Shown here: piece after piece, positions 37,421-48,754 of the stretch | Position numbering within the stretch: the first letter of the stretch is position 1 | Layout: every line of letters begins with the position of its first letter | Origin: Viscum album | Taxonomy: Eukaryota > Streptophyta > Magnoliopsida > Santalales > Viscaceae | Assembly: GCA_963277665.1 (NCBI GenBank) | Contig: OY728137.1 | Coordinates: 1,172,632,670-1,172,696,669, forward strand | Length of the DNA stretch: 64,000 bases | Direction: 5' to 3' | The notes under the pieces: model-generated | What the model saw: only the letters and a program-made list of their open reading frames with translations | Told to the model about the DNA's origin: nothing | Database searches by the model: none | Position numbers and translations under genes: made by a program

Positions 37421-37499
37421 AAATAAAAATAAAGATTTATACATGAAATTAATTTATGCACTAAGAAAAAAAATCATCATAAATTTTCTAGGAATAAAT

Positions 37500-39390
37500 A
37501 GCAAATTGAATATAAAATGTCCCTGTATCTTAACATAATTTGGACAGTGGTGGTGTGATAATGGTTGAGACACTCCTCCCAATTAGGATTGTTTCATCTT
37601 CATCAATCGTCTTCCTCTTGGTTCATATTTATATGAGGAACTTCAAAAAAATTGGGATTTTTCATATTTCCTCTAGTATTGGAATTTTTATTTATACTTT
37701 CAATATGTTTTCCTAAATCTATATTTGAAGCTTCTCTTATTCAACCTTTGTTGATCGATTTAATAAATAAGGGAGTGGTTCCCTGATTTCTTTTTTCCAA
37801 CTTTTTTCATCTGTAAATGTGTTACTAGCCTCTCTTTCCCAAACCTTTCCCTTTTTCCTTCATTTTTCTTATCCCCTTATTTTAGATGGATGGGTTGATC
37901 TTCATAATGTAGGTTAGAATCATGAGACGTACATTATTCAAGTGGCGTAATTTTTTTCCCACTTATTTTCCTCATTATGCTGAAATTCTCCTTGGGATTT
38001 GATCTATTTTGGCCGATAACCTTCTAGTATTCTTGTTCAAAACATCTAAAATAGACCCAATTTCGAATATTAGATTACATACCTTATACTTTAACTATAC
38101 AAATATACTCCTTGTTGGTCATATCGAGAACTGTTTTATGGTTTTTCATATGATTTAGGTTGAAAAGGTTGTGGGTGGAGGTCTTTTTTATAATACAATG
38201 GCTTATAGGATTGTTTTAATTGTAGATAGTTCTGATATTTCTGCTAGAGAGGTGGTTGATATGAAAAAGGGGTTTGGCCTTATTCTATTGACCTCCAAAA
38301 ACTTGTTGATATTTCACTAATATCTATTGTTGATTTTGTGGAAATTTATTTTGTTTGAACGTAGCTGCAAAACTCTCTATACCATGTACCTCAGCACATT
38401 GATCAGTGTAATGATTAAGAGACAAATACAAACCACATACTTGAGGTGGGGATAATTATTCTATGACTTGATTTTCAGTAAATTGTCATATTAACCTAGT
38501 TAGATCACCAATTTTTGTTATAACTAGAGGAGAAAATTGGAATTCTATACCAAATGAATAACTATAGTGCCTACACCTCTAGTGATGATTTTTTTTGAGT
38601 TCAAAGAAATATTTTCAATTAGACCTTGAGAATTTTCTAGTGACTTATCAATCAAGGCCCCTCCAGATGATCATCCAGAAGGTTGTGATCATTTTTTAGT
38701 AGTCCATGGTATAATAACACAAGGAATCAATACTCCTCCATTACATTATGTTGTAATATTTCACATAGGTTCTTGATGTGATCCTAGTACTCATAGAGAG
38801 TCTCTTCGGTAAATTTAAATATGAAATAAATTTCTTTCTTGATTTTATTGCTCCTGGATATCAGAAAAAATTTCTACAAGGAGAATATCTTGAGATATTC
38901 CCAATAATTGATCTACCTTGGTTGGAGATCGTAAAATCATTCCTTATCTTCTATTTAAAATGAGAAAGGAAATTATATCAACTGAAATTATTCTTCAAGT
39001 GCTCCTCTCAGCCTAATGCTCAAGGGGACATGGAAGAATTATTGAATATACCATTTGGGGTCTTCACATATAAGGTCATGGAATTTAGGTAGTACGGGAA
39101 TCATGTTGAAACATAATTAAAAATAATTATTTCAGGAAGGCATGGTTTACTAGTTTGTTTGGTTAATAAATTATGTGACATAAAGGACCATTAATGTTTT
39201 TTGTGGATTTATTTCAATGTATTGTTGATCAAAGTGAACACATGAAGTTTTAATCAAGTCCTCTCAATTGATTTCTTCTATAAAAATCAATATTAAGACT
39301 CCTAATACTATTTTGAAATAAAATTTATATCTTAGGGTTTAAAAAGTAATTTCACATTAAAGGTTATTGTCATGAAAATATTTAGTGTGA
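37500..39390 (-). pseudogene. Element D: gag remnant
   Basis: Around 38770-38890 the - strand reads KFFLISRSNKIKKEIYFIF, then TEETLYEY and DHIKNLCEI. This fits the Athila gag blocks KFFPPSKTAKLRxEI, ESLYEAWERFKDLL. No zinc knuckle could be found in 37500-38300, where it is expected. The rest is low-complexity and broken. The start codon is not identifiable. Confidence 0.62.
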
Positions 39391-39403
39391 TATGAACACG
39401 TAA

Positions 39404-39422
39404 TCCTCTAAAATGGTGTTGG
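39404..39422 (-). other. Element D: candidate primer-binding site (tRNA-Asp type, decayed)
   Basis: The - strand reads CCAACACCATTTTAGAGGA. Athila-type elements normally use the Asp tRNA end TGGCGCCGTTGCCGGGGA. About half the positions agree, and most mismatches are transitions of the kind left by methyl-cytosine decay. Position, about 17 bp from the LTR, is reasonable. This is a weak call. Confidence 0.35.
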
Positions 39423-39438
39423 TTTTTATTTACACAGT

Positions 39439-41643
39439 CATAAGGTGTGGAAAAATCAATTTATATTCATCCTAGGGGTGTAGTATTAGTAGTAACCAAA
39501 TTTTTCTATACAGAGCACTATTTAAATATATTTTCCATGAATGAAAATGTACATAAAAGATCAAGAATTACAGTAATAGAAATCATAGATTCTTGGTTTA
39601 TAAAATTCATATGATAAGAAATTCATTGTGTTTAATTTCAGTTTTTCTAGTGTAATTTTTTCACGGCCCTTCAAAAATGAGTCTTCTATTTCTAACAAAT
39701 AATTAAATGAATAACGTAAAAATCATTTCTCTTTTATTAACCCATTATTAATATTTATAAATATTTTAATAATATTATATAATTTTTTTTCTTGTATTAT
39801 TCTCCTTCCAATGTGTGAAATACACAATGTTCTTTTATTGAAAAATTTAAGTAATACCAAATCTGGTATTGAAATTTTCCAAACACTCAAATCATTCCAG
39901 TATTTTTTCCTCACATATTTTGAAATCACTAAACACTTCTCAACAGGCTTATAGATCAAACAATCTATGAAATCCAAAACCTTGAATAGTTATAATAAAA
40001 CTCTTAATCAAATTAATTTAAATCATCATAATTAAATTAAAACACAATTGTTTTTAATTTGAATTAAAATAATATAAAAATAAAAACTATTATATAAATA
40101 ATAATAGAATTTTGATTGGATTATAATTAGGACTCAAGAAACACAAATTGATTCCCTCCCCTTCACACAACCACAAGACAATTCTACCCTCTATTGAAGG
40201 GGTATCGTTGAAGTAATAAGATAAGAATACATAATAGAAATAAATTAATTGAGAAAAAATCACAAAGAAAACAGTGGGAGTGCTCTTACCCTTTTTCCTG
40301 TGGTTCTCTTCTTCTACTGAAAAACACTTCATGTGTGTTTCCTCCTCATTCATCATGTGATACTATACTCAAAGTTATGATCCCACCTCTATTGATTCTT
40401 CCTCTCCATATATATGTTCTTAGAACACTGCCTTTTTATCCCTTTTAAGTGTATTATTTTGGGTTTTAGGCCACTTTTTTTAGTCTAAAAACAAACAAAT
40501 CATCCCATCAGACCCTCGATATTTTTATCTCAAAAGAAAACACTAGAAAATTACAATTATTCAAAAATGAAATCGAGGATATAAGCCATCATCATGGACA
40601 GCGTGGGAGGGTAGTGAAGCTTCTATCATCGGCTTGTATGGGCTCATATAGACTTGCAATGTCTCACATGGTGATGTGGAAGTGGTGAACAGTGGAAAAG
40701 AAGCATGATGACATGGAATTGGACTTCCTCTAATCCTCAGACCTTCATAGTGGTTAGAAGGTGCTCATTATGGTGTGTAGGGCATTATTCGTGTTTTGAA
40801 GGGTATCATAATGGTTTCTCTAGGTCCATGAGGTGATCTATGGTGCCCTAGGTCTTTGAAATAGCTGATCAGCATGAGTTTGAGAATCCTTGGGTGTTAG
40901 TAATGGTGGTTTTGGTTGAGATTATGCATCAAAAAAATATCAAAGGTGGATATGATGGAAGTTGGTGGCGTAGGGATGATTGAAAATGGTGTGCATGAAA
41001 ATTAGGCTGGATGGTTTTAATTTTTTAAAAAGATGAATAGTAACCTGTTAAAACTCATCCTATATTGGAACTCTTTCAGCACTTCATTATGGTTTAATTA
41101 TCAATGTGTGGAATCCACAAGGAGGAAATGTCATATGGGGACAGGGGGACCCCCATAGCAACCATGGATTTCCCCATCTTGGAAAGATATCTCTATGTGA
41201 GATTGACCACCACACATTGACTCTTTGGCCCTTTACCCATCTATGATCCCTTTTCACACAGGCATGGTTCCCCCGTACAGCCTTATACCCTCAGGACGCC
41301 TTCCCTTGGGCTTTTCATTATTGGCGGTCCCTCTTGGGCTCAGATAAGTGCCTTATGGGGACATTCAGTATTAGGGCTCACTGATGGGTTTAATTTTTCC
41401 CCTGAAATATATAATAAAATATTTATATAATTTCAAAATACTTAATAAGATTCTCTATCAAAAGTTTATAATTAAAATTTATAACCAGAATTCATCATTT
41501 TTCATTCATTTTAAACTATTTCAATTCCACATTTAAAATTTACCGCTTTTTAATAAAACATTGAAATACATGGGTATATTAATTTAAATACAGTTAAAAT
41601 CCCCAAAAAAATTCAAAATTTTCATAAAAATATTAGTGTTCCA
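39439..41643 (-). repeat. Element D: 5' LTR
   Basis: 2205 bp, matching 19762-21236 joined to 31249-31993. It begins near the GGTGTGGAAAAATCAATT block and ends near TGTTCCA, after which B's reverse transcriptase resumes. The uninterrupted state of this copy shows that E is missing here, confirming E as a later insert. Confidence 0.8.
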
Positions 41644-41830
41644 TATAGTCAAAGACTTCCATCTTCCTTCATGGTGAAAAAATAGGTTTAACCCATTATG
41701 ATTTACTTACCTTGATAGAACCCATATGTTCCAAGTATTTGAGATATAATTTTAGCTCCTTCAACTTGGTCGGTTCCATAAGATTAGGGGGTATCAAAAT
41801 TGGATGTGCACCATGAATGATTTCTCTCTT
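41644..41830 (-). pseudogene. Element B: reverse transcriptase, upstream part
   Basis: Read on the - strand, PTKLKELKLYLKYLEHMGSIK is followed after a shift by a KEDGSL block, as in the family's ELKxQLKELLDKGFIRPS and [10 protein letters not shown]. The sequence stops at element D and continues beyond it at 19761. A stretch corresponding to the DGSMRL codons seems to occur on both sides, which leaves the exact insertion point uncertain by up to about 15 bp. Confidence 0.72.
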
Positions 41831-42289
41831 GGGATCAACTCCACTAATAATGAGATGACCTTTGAATTCATCTAAGAAGACACACTGATAGAGATCCCCA
41901 ACTAGAAGAAAAATATGGAGGAGCTACCAATGATCATGTTGAGCAATACATGTATTTAATATGACTCATAATCATCCCAATCTTTCTCATGTTTAGACCC
42001 AGTATATATTCTCCCAAATTTCACTCACCGCTCATTATGAACTTCTCTACCGTGGGTGATCTAAACAATACTCATCTCTGATAGTAATCAATGTGATCTT
42101 AATAGAAATTCATCCAATCCATGCTAATAATCACATAAAATCATGTCATCTATAGAATCATGAAATCCCATAGATTTAAATAACCAAAAATGATTTTAGA
42201 AAACCCTGGGAATCGCTAAAGATAGTATTATTTATTTCCCAATAGTGTATCAAAAAAAAACTAAAAAGATAAATTGATAGGTATATTAT

Positions 42290-42420
42290 GTCCAGAAAAA
42301 ATTAATGTAGATAAAAAGGAATGGGAAGCACCGGTATCAAAAAAATAATAAAAAATATAGAATATATCATGATTGTACCACAAAAAATATATAGCCCCTC
42401 ACTACCATCTTTTAGATCCC
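42290..42420 (-). pseudogene. Element B: aspartic protease
   Basis: The - strand frame at 42305-42345 reads FDTGASHSFLST, an unchanged protease active site, preceded by an A+T-rich stretch (YIFYYF). This is the best preserved motif in B. The frame changes within a few codons on the 5' side, where 42302-42499 is open in another phase. There a CGDMA block probably marks the old zinc knuckle of gag. Confidence 0.8.
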
Positions 42421-42429
42421 AATCCATAA

Positions 42430-44100
42430 CATACAGTTGCCATGCCATATCTCCACAGCCATAAACATGTGGTACTTGATTCTCTGGATTCAACTTCAAA
42501 AGAACCTAGTACTAAGGACCCCTGATAGATCCCTGGTCATATATCACATTTTTTCAGTAACTCTATGGAAATTTTATCTTTAATTTCAAGGTATGAATAG
42601 ATGGAGATTCCTCAACTTTCCATACGATCAACACGTTCTCTGAGGTACTGTGTGGAACCTATGATAATTTCTTAACCAAACTTAGTTTAATCAAATTTAA
42701 AATCCTCTAAAGGGGGGTAATGAATCCATAACCGACCCAACATTTTTACCACTACATAACGACTTTCCATGGTCTTCCACTTATTTCTACTAGAAGAGAC
42801 ACTCACTATAGAAGTAGGAGGTCTAGTCACTATAATACTGAAAGGTAGAAGAATTCCAACTACTTAATCCTCCTATAGTATCTTCTAATATTCATTTCCT
42901 TGTAAAGAACCTTCATTTATTTCATTAGGTCAAAAAGACTAACTTTAATCTTTATATTAGGATAATGGTAAATCATGAACTTTCTAGACTTTCATGCCTC
43001 ATTTCCAACCAAGAGAGAATGAAAATGAAGTAATTTAGTGAAACAATTTGAGTATGTAGATAAGGTCATGGATAGCTATTTAAAAACCATGAATTTATAG
43101 GTATAATTTAGGTTTATCATTTTGGGAAATAATTATTCAAAAAAAGGTTTCATGAAGGCCTCCCAATAAAGACACTAATGTCTATTATCTTTTCCTTGCA
43201 AACACCTCCAACGCCTGGATGTTCCCATAAGCACAAACAATGTTACCTTTACCTATTAGTCCTATTGTATCTCAATAAAGTAGAATATTCCCTTGATGAT
43301 GTAATACTATTCCTCAGCATCTTGAGGTCCTCTATTTCATTGAAAGGTTAGATGATGATGAAGATGTAATTCATGGGCATAAAAAACTATGACCCATTGT
43401 ACTCCTTCAACAAGGGTAGGTATAATATTAAAATCTCTAGGCTGGAGTGGCTCTAATTATTACACCACTTGAGGTCTTTAGTATAATATCATGCATCCTC
43501 TTAGATAACTTTTTTTCAAAACTAATGCATTATAACTACACATAGTATTCAAGCATATCTGAGATGTAATTTTTTCTAAAATTCAAAAAAAAATCTCCTA
43601 AAGTCATTAAGAAAAATCATACACAGTCTATGGGATTAGAAAAAATTGAATCAAGGAGGATAACCATAACATAATTTAAATCTATCCAGGAACAACATAA
43701 GGTTATCTATGACTAAGTTCTTTTCCTATTTATATATATAAAAAACAAAACATCATGATCAAGTTCAACAAATTAATGAAAAAATAGAAATATTATCAAT
43801 AGAGAATACAAGTCTATCCCAAAAAGATATAAAAATCAAGGAATTAATTTAAATAAATATTATTTCACACTCAATAGGTGTGTGTGTGTGTGTTTGTGTT
43901 TTTAAAATTTGATCCTACATGCCTAATCATGAAGCTTTAATGCACCCAAATCTCATAAAATTGTAATTGAAATTTGATAAATGGAAACTCGTGGGTTTAT
44001 TACACATGAGCTGGATAAGAACATATAAACTCCCTTACCAGAGTCACATATAGTCCCTCTCTTTACTAATATGTAAAAAAATTAACTAAGAAGACAAAAA
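42430..44100 (-). pseudogene. Element B: gag remnant and leader
   Basis: Around 42900-43150 the - strand keeps NNYFPKMIN, then LHFHSLLVGNEA and SRKFMIYHY. They fit the capsid blocks DKYFPE, LSRFAPHLVxDE and RKARRFxxGL. The zinc knuckle is reduced to CGDMA near 42450. The start codon is not found. The last 400 bp before the primer site look non-coding and carry a (GT)n run. Confidence 0.62.
43877..43900 (+). repeat. GT microsatellite
   Basis: An alternating GT run of eight units followed by TTTGTGTT. It lies in the leader of B and is a simple repeat without other context. Confidence 0.9.
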
Positions 44101-44109
44101 TAAACTATC

Positions 44110-44120
44110 ATCTAATACCA
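44110..44120 (-). other. Element B: primer-binding site
   Basis: The - strand reads TGGTATTAGAT, nine of 11 matching the initiator-Met site TGGTATCAGAG. It lies within 2-3 bp of the start of the 5' LTR. Confidence 0.7.
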
Positions 44121-44121
44121 T

Positions 44122-46614
44122 TTTTCGACACCTTGACTTGAACCATCATGTCTTATCTAAAGAGTCCTAAGATTTCATGTGCACCAACCCATATGCAAGA
44201 GGTTATCGACTAGCAGTGAGGGTTTGAACACTATCAATGGGTATATTATACTCTTAGTAATCATACCTATACACTATAAACATAAATAGAATTATCATAT
44301 ATAAAAAAAATCATATTATCAAGGTAAAAGACAATGTTACAAAATGTAAAAACAAATGTCACACATTTCATATAAATAAATAGACCAGGATCCCAGTATT
44401 TAAATCCAAATCACAGTATATAAAGTGAAATTCAATTAATTAACAATGTTTTATAATGCTCTGGACTTCATCCAAGAACCGATACAAGCTCCAGGATCTA
44501 TTACTCAACTATCATCCACAAGCCCCTTATTGTTATCTAGAACCCCATACATTAATTCATCACATAGATTAAGATGCTCGTGTAGAGTAAGAGTAATAAA
44601 ACCTAGTGGGACACCATCATGGTGTATTAACATGTGTCCAAAAGTATAACAATTGAATTCAACGAAAACAATAAATGTGAATGAAATCATAAACAATCGT
44701 ATACCAATCGTTCTTGTGCTATCCAATCCACCATGAGCCCCAACTGTACCTTCTTCAGCTATAAGAAGAAAGGATAGTCATAATGAATATGAAAAGTGAT
44801 CAAGATCAATCCACAAGGTTTATGAACATGTCACTAAAAATCCACAAGGTGGCGAGTAAACCTATATCAATCGTGGGTCGGATAATAAAGTTGTTATATC
44901 CTAAAACTCCCTCTGGATATGCCATAAGTTTTTCACAACCTAGAAGTGCCTTGGGATAGGCCACACCATCAACATTCCCCTACCCTATATATAGGTCCAT
45001 TATTTTCATCATTATATATCTTGTTCCCTCCTCCTTTAATGGATAATCATATAACAATAGTTCACCTATTCCAATTACCATAACATTTCATCTAATGGTA
45101 TAGTAATTCAAACAATGGGTAATCGTGTATAAAGGTATCACAAGAATGACTTCATGAGAAAAAAATATACAACATACATAAACATGTGATAAAAAACTAT
45201 CATGGTAACAAGATACATAAGCAAACTCATGTAATTAAGCATCATAACGGGTCTCAAAAGCTACACACACACATTATATCACTATCAAGAATGGTTAAAA
45301 AAATTGTTCCAATAAAAAATCATATTAAGGAAAAAGGAGTATAAAATGGACCTAAATGAAAATTAAAATTTTCTCTCAAGATCATTGATGAAGTAATCCT
45401 ATATTCACCAAAGGATCAAATCTTGAGTCACATTATTCACCCTTGGAAAACAATTTTTCTTATTAAGAATGCCTAAAATGGGTTTCATCTTATTGAAGAA
45501 TAGGTTTAGAAAAAAGATAACTGAGGAGATTCCATACTAAATATGGTATTTCTAGAAACACATACATTAAAGAGTCTTTCAAGATAACTAGTTCTAAAAT
45601 ATATTGGATAAGAGAATTTCAATTCACTTGATGTGTTTTTTTATTAATGAGCAAATCCTTAATTACTCTCAAATAAATAATATGACCTCATTTCTAATCA
45701 ATGAACATTAATACACCATGAGTCCTTCATCAGACTAGAGAACGAAGATGATATTAAAGAAGAATAAGTTCTCATGATAATTGATCTATGATAACAAACC
45801 CATATTTTTTCACCGTTAATGATATATCTATCTCTAGTCAAAAGGGGTATCATTGATAGGTTGAAACGACCCCTTTTCTATAAATGATCCATTAATTCAT
45901 CATTATATGGAATCTAAATCTATATATCAGGAAACATATTCTGATATCTATAATTAATTTTAAGGTAAATGTGATTGATCTAGAATAATCTAAAAATATT
46001 GAATGTTTTAAGATCACATACATTAATTCCTGATCATCAACTATATGGGATTTATTGGAATATATCATGGGATGAGAGGGAAACATTGAGTAAGGAAATG
46101 AGATTCTCAAAGATCTAGGGGATTCCTATAGAAATAAAAATGGGTCAAAATGGATCATAATTGGTCATTAAAGTAGATTTTGAGATAATGAATTCATTAA
46201 AAATGGTTTGGGTGCATGGTATAGAAAACTATGTGCCAACCATGTGAGGAATTCTTCCTCTATTCGTCACCTACATGGTTTCAATGCATGGTTTCTAAAA
46301 CTATGTGTCAACTTTGTTGTTAGCCACTAGAGGGTGTCCCATGGATTTTAAAGAAAGGATGAATATTTTCTCAAACTTTGTCCCTTAACCACGCACCTAC
46401 CCTTTATATAATACCACAAGTAATATGTTTTTGTGGAGAATTATAATAGTTTGTACAAACTATACTGAAACTGTACAACTTCAAAAAGGCCTCTAAAACT
46501 AACTAAAACCCACTATAAGCTTCTATAACTCATACTTATAAATTAATTGGTCAATAAAATGATAAAAGGTTGAAATTAAATCAGAACATTCATGTAAAAT
46601 CTGAACCTATTATA
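44122..46614 (-). repeat. Element B: 5' LTR
   Basis: 2493 bp, uninterrupted, matching 3353-5218 plus 16444-17057. It starts around TTTCGACACCTTGACTTG, and ends around CCTATTATA. It shows what the left LTR looked like before C inserted. Confidence 0.8.
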
Positions 46615-48754
46615 GATATATTATACCTTCTTATCCATCCATCCATTGGAAATTAATAATGTTATTTTTTTCATACGTTTGAACTACTGTCTTCACAAAT
46701 AGATGTGATTTGGTTTCCCATTTATAGTATTGTTATAGAGTTCTAAAATATTATATAATGAATAAAAATAATATTAGTCAAATTATTAAAATTTTGGAGA
46801 TGATGGATTCATCTCATAACTCTTTAAATCAAAAACAATATACGACAGTAATTTTCAATAAATTAAATGAAAACCATGAAGTGGTTGATGTAAATAATAA
46901 CTATTCAGTAAATGGATTTAAAATAATTATAAAAGTTCCTTAAAAATATAATATAGAGGAAAAAGTTTCTTAAGAAATTATTTAATTAATTTTAATTAAT
47001 TATACTAAAGGATTAATCATGTAAAACTATATAGAAACACAAAGAAAGGGATTTTAGTTACAATCTCATTTTATTTCATGATTCATTATATTCAATTTTA
47101 TTTTGGGATAATGTTATGAACCTAATATGTTAAACCCAATCTATTTTATTATCATATATGTTTTTAATTTTACATGTTCATATTCTATTTAATCCCTTGT
47201 TGTATCGAGAATCAACAACTAAGTTTTATATAAGGTAATTTCTTTTAAAAAACTTTTTTTGATGTCTTTGTTCCAACTCTTTTCCAACTATGTCCATATT
47301 TTATTTTTCATTTTTTGTTGAAATTTTTCAATATTATAAAAAAATTTATCAAATTCATTTTTACCCCTATTTTAATTTATATAAAAAAATTGAAAGGAAT
47401 ATTCTAATCATTTTTTGAATGAGTTAATTTTTTACCAAAGGTGTGAATGGAATCTTTATTTTAACATACACCACACGAACAATTTTTTCCAACGTCATGA
47501 ATACAATTTACTTTTAATCATCCTATAATTTTTTTTCAAATAAAAAAAATCACCATATTTTTTTGAATTTTAGTTTAAAATGGTATTATAATAAAACAGT
47601 ATTGTTTTTTAAAAAGAATGAAAATAGTTTTGAAAATTGATTTATAACTCCATTCTTACGCAAAGTTACAATGATGTTATTTTTGATTTTTCCCATGTAT
47701 TTATTTTATAAAGTCTTCTTTTTACTATAAATACTTCATTTTTGATAAACCAATGTTTTTTTATCATCCTTTACTGATAATGTATTATACCTTAATTTAT
47801 GATTATTCACTTTATTGTGATCATGTTCTCTATAACTATCCAATATTTATTGGAATTTTTTCTCCTTCATGTCTATATTTTTAATATCATGATGAATTTA
47901 GATTCATTTCTATTACATTGATTATGTTTTAACCATATACTATTTCTATATATGGTATTAGTTTAAGGAATATTCTTAAGTAAGTTATTTATTTTACTAG
48001 GGAAGTATTTATGTTCCTTATTCTTGAGTTAATATGTACCTTTTTTCACATTCAAGGAATTTTTAGAATTAATTATATTGATCACTAAAAATATGAGGAA
48101 TTAATATGACATACAAGTTATTGGTGTGACCCTATTATAGATATCCCCTTAATTCATCTACAAGTATAATGCGACAGAATAGAAAACATTCCATATTGGA
48201 TGGGTAGTTGGATAACACCTACCCATTTATTAATAAGGTCATCCTAGTTGAGAGGCCTTGATAGTAATATTCATGATTACTTGTATAAGTCCCTAATATA
48301 AAGTTCATGAATGTATAGATTTATGTATTTACATTATTAAGAATTTATTTTCCCTTATCCTTGTGATCTCTATGTTGATATTATCCATGGATGTTCATTG
48401 AAATCTAGATTTCGGTTAAAAGGAATGTGTTTTGATTATCCACTCTACCATATTTGTGATGCCTTATTTACTCGTGATATCTTCCATTTTACTCAACCCT
48501 TATTGAGCATCTAAGCTCACCCTTTATTTATTTTCTTTTCTTGGGGATATAAAGAAGTATATTAAGAATAATTTCAAGGGTAAAGCAATATTTATTATGA
48601 TATGTTTTTTTATTTCCAATATAAGATGGGAATCATGTATATATTGATTATTATGAGACTTCTAAACAAATCGATTCTATATTCTGAGATCCTTTGTATA
48701 TTGTACCAATATAATAAATTAATCATCCACTCTAGGTTTTTGGAGTCTTGGAGT
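46615..48754 (+). repeat. Element A: 3' LTR, second part
   Basis: After B, the LTR of A resumes. Near 48500 it has TTATTGAGCATCTAAGCTCACC, the + strand form of the conserved block CTTACTGAGCATTTGAGCTCACCC that F carries at 52060 and C at 5485 in the other orientation. It ends in GGAGTCTTGGAGTTACA at 48754, the expected TTACA terminus. The short frame at 46758-46943 is in A+T-rich LTR sequence and is not a gene. Confidence 0.68.

Larger units (their letters stand above)
19762..41643 (-). mobile_element. Element D: Athila-type Ty3/gypsy element, split by E
   Basis: The parts are a 3' LTR at 19762-21236 and 31249-31993 (about 2220 bp), interior 31994-39438, and 5' LTR 39439-41643 (2205 bp). The first LTR block repeats at both ends (AATTTATAT then CCTAGGGGTGTA-like, at 19780 and 39460). 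Another repeat pair is at 31910 and 41550 (TTTAATAAAACATTGAAA in both). The interior has Athila-type integrase (AYKTPI, ELEHQAY), protease (PIILGRPF) and gag blocks. It interrupts the reverse transcriptase of B. LTR identity is about 70 percent by eye. Boundaries may be off by about 15 bp, and no clean target duplication was found. Confidence 0.82.
3353..46614 (-). mobile_element. Element B: chromovirus-type Ty3/gypsy element, split by C, D and E
   Basis: B runs on the - strand. Its 3' LTR is at 3353-5218 and 16444-17057, its interior at 17058-19761 and 41644-44121, and its 5' LTR at 44122-46614. After removal of C, the 3' LTR is about 2480 bp against 2493 bp for the 5' LTR. Matching blocks between the two LTRs include the starts at 3360 and 44130 (GCAAGAGGTTATCGA in both) and the ends near 16700 and 46230 (AACCATGTGAGGAATT in both). 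B sits inside the LTR of A. The target-site duplication is not clear: TATGG before B, and TATAG or GATAT after it, depending on the exact end chosen. Confidence 0.82.

Noticed and set aside
46758..46943. 61-codon Asn-rich frame as a gene
   Set aside because: It lies in the resumed LTR of A, where A+T-rich sequence gives Asn/Ile/Lys-rich frames by chance.
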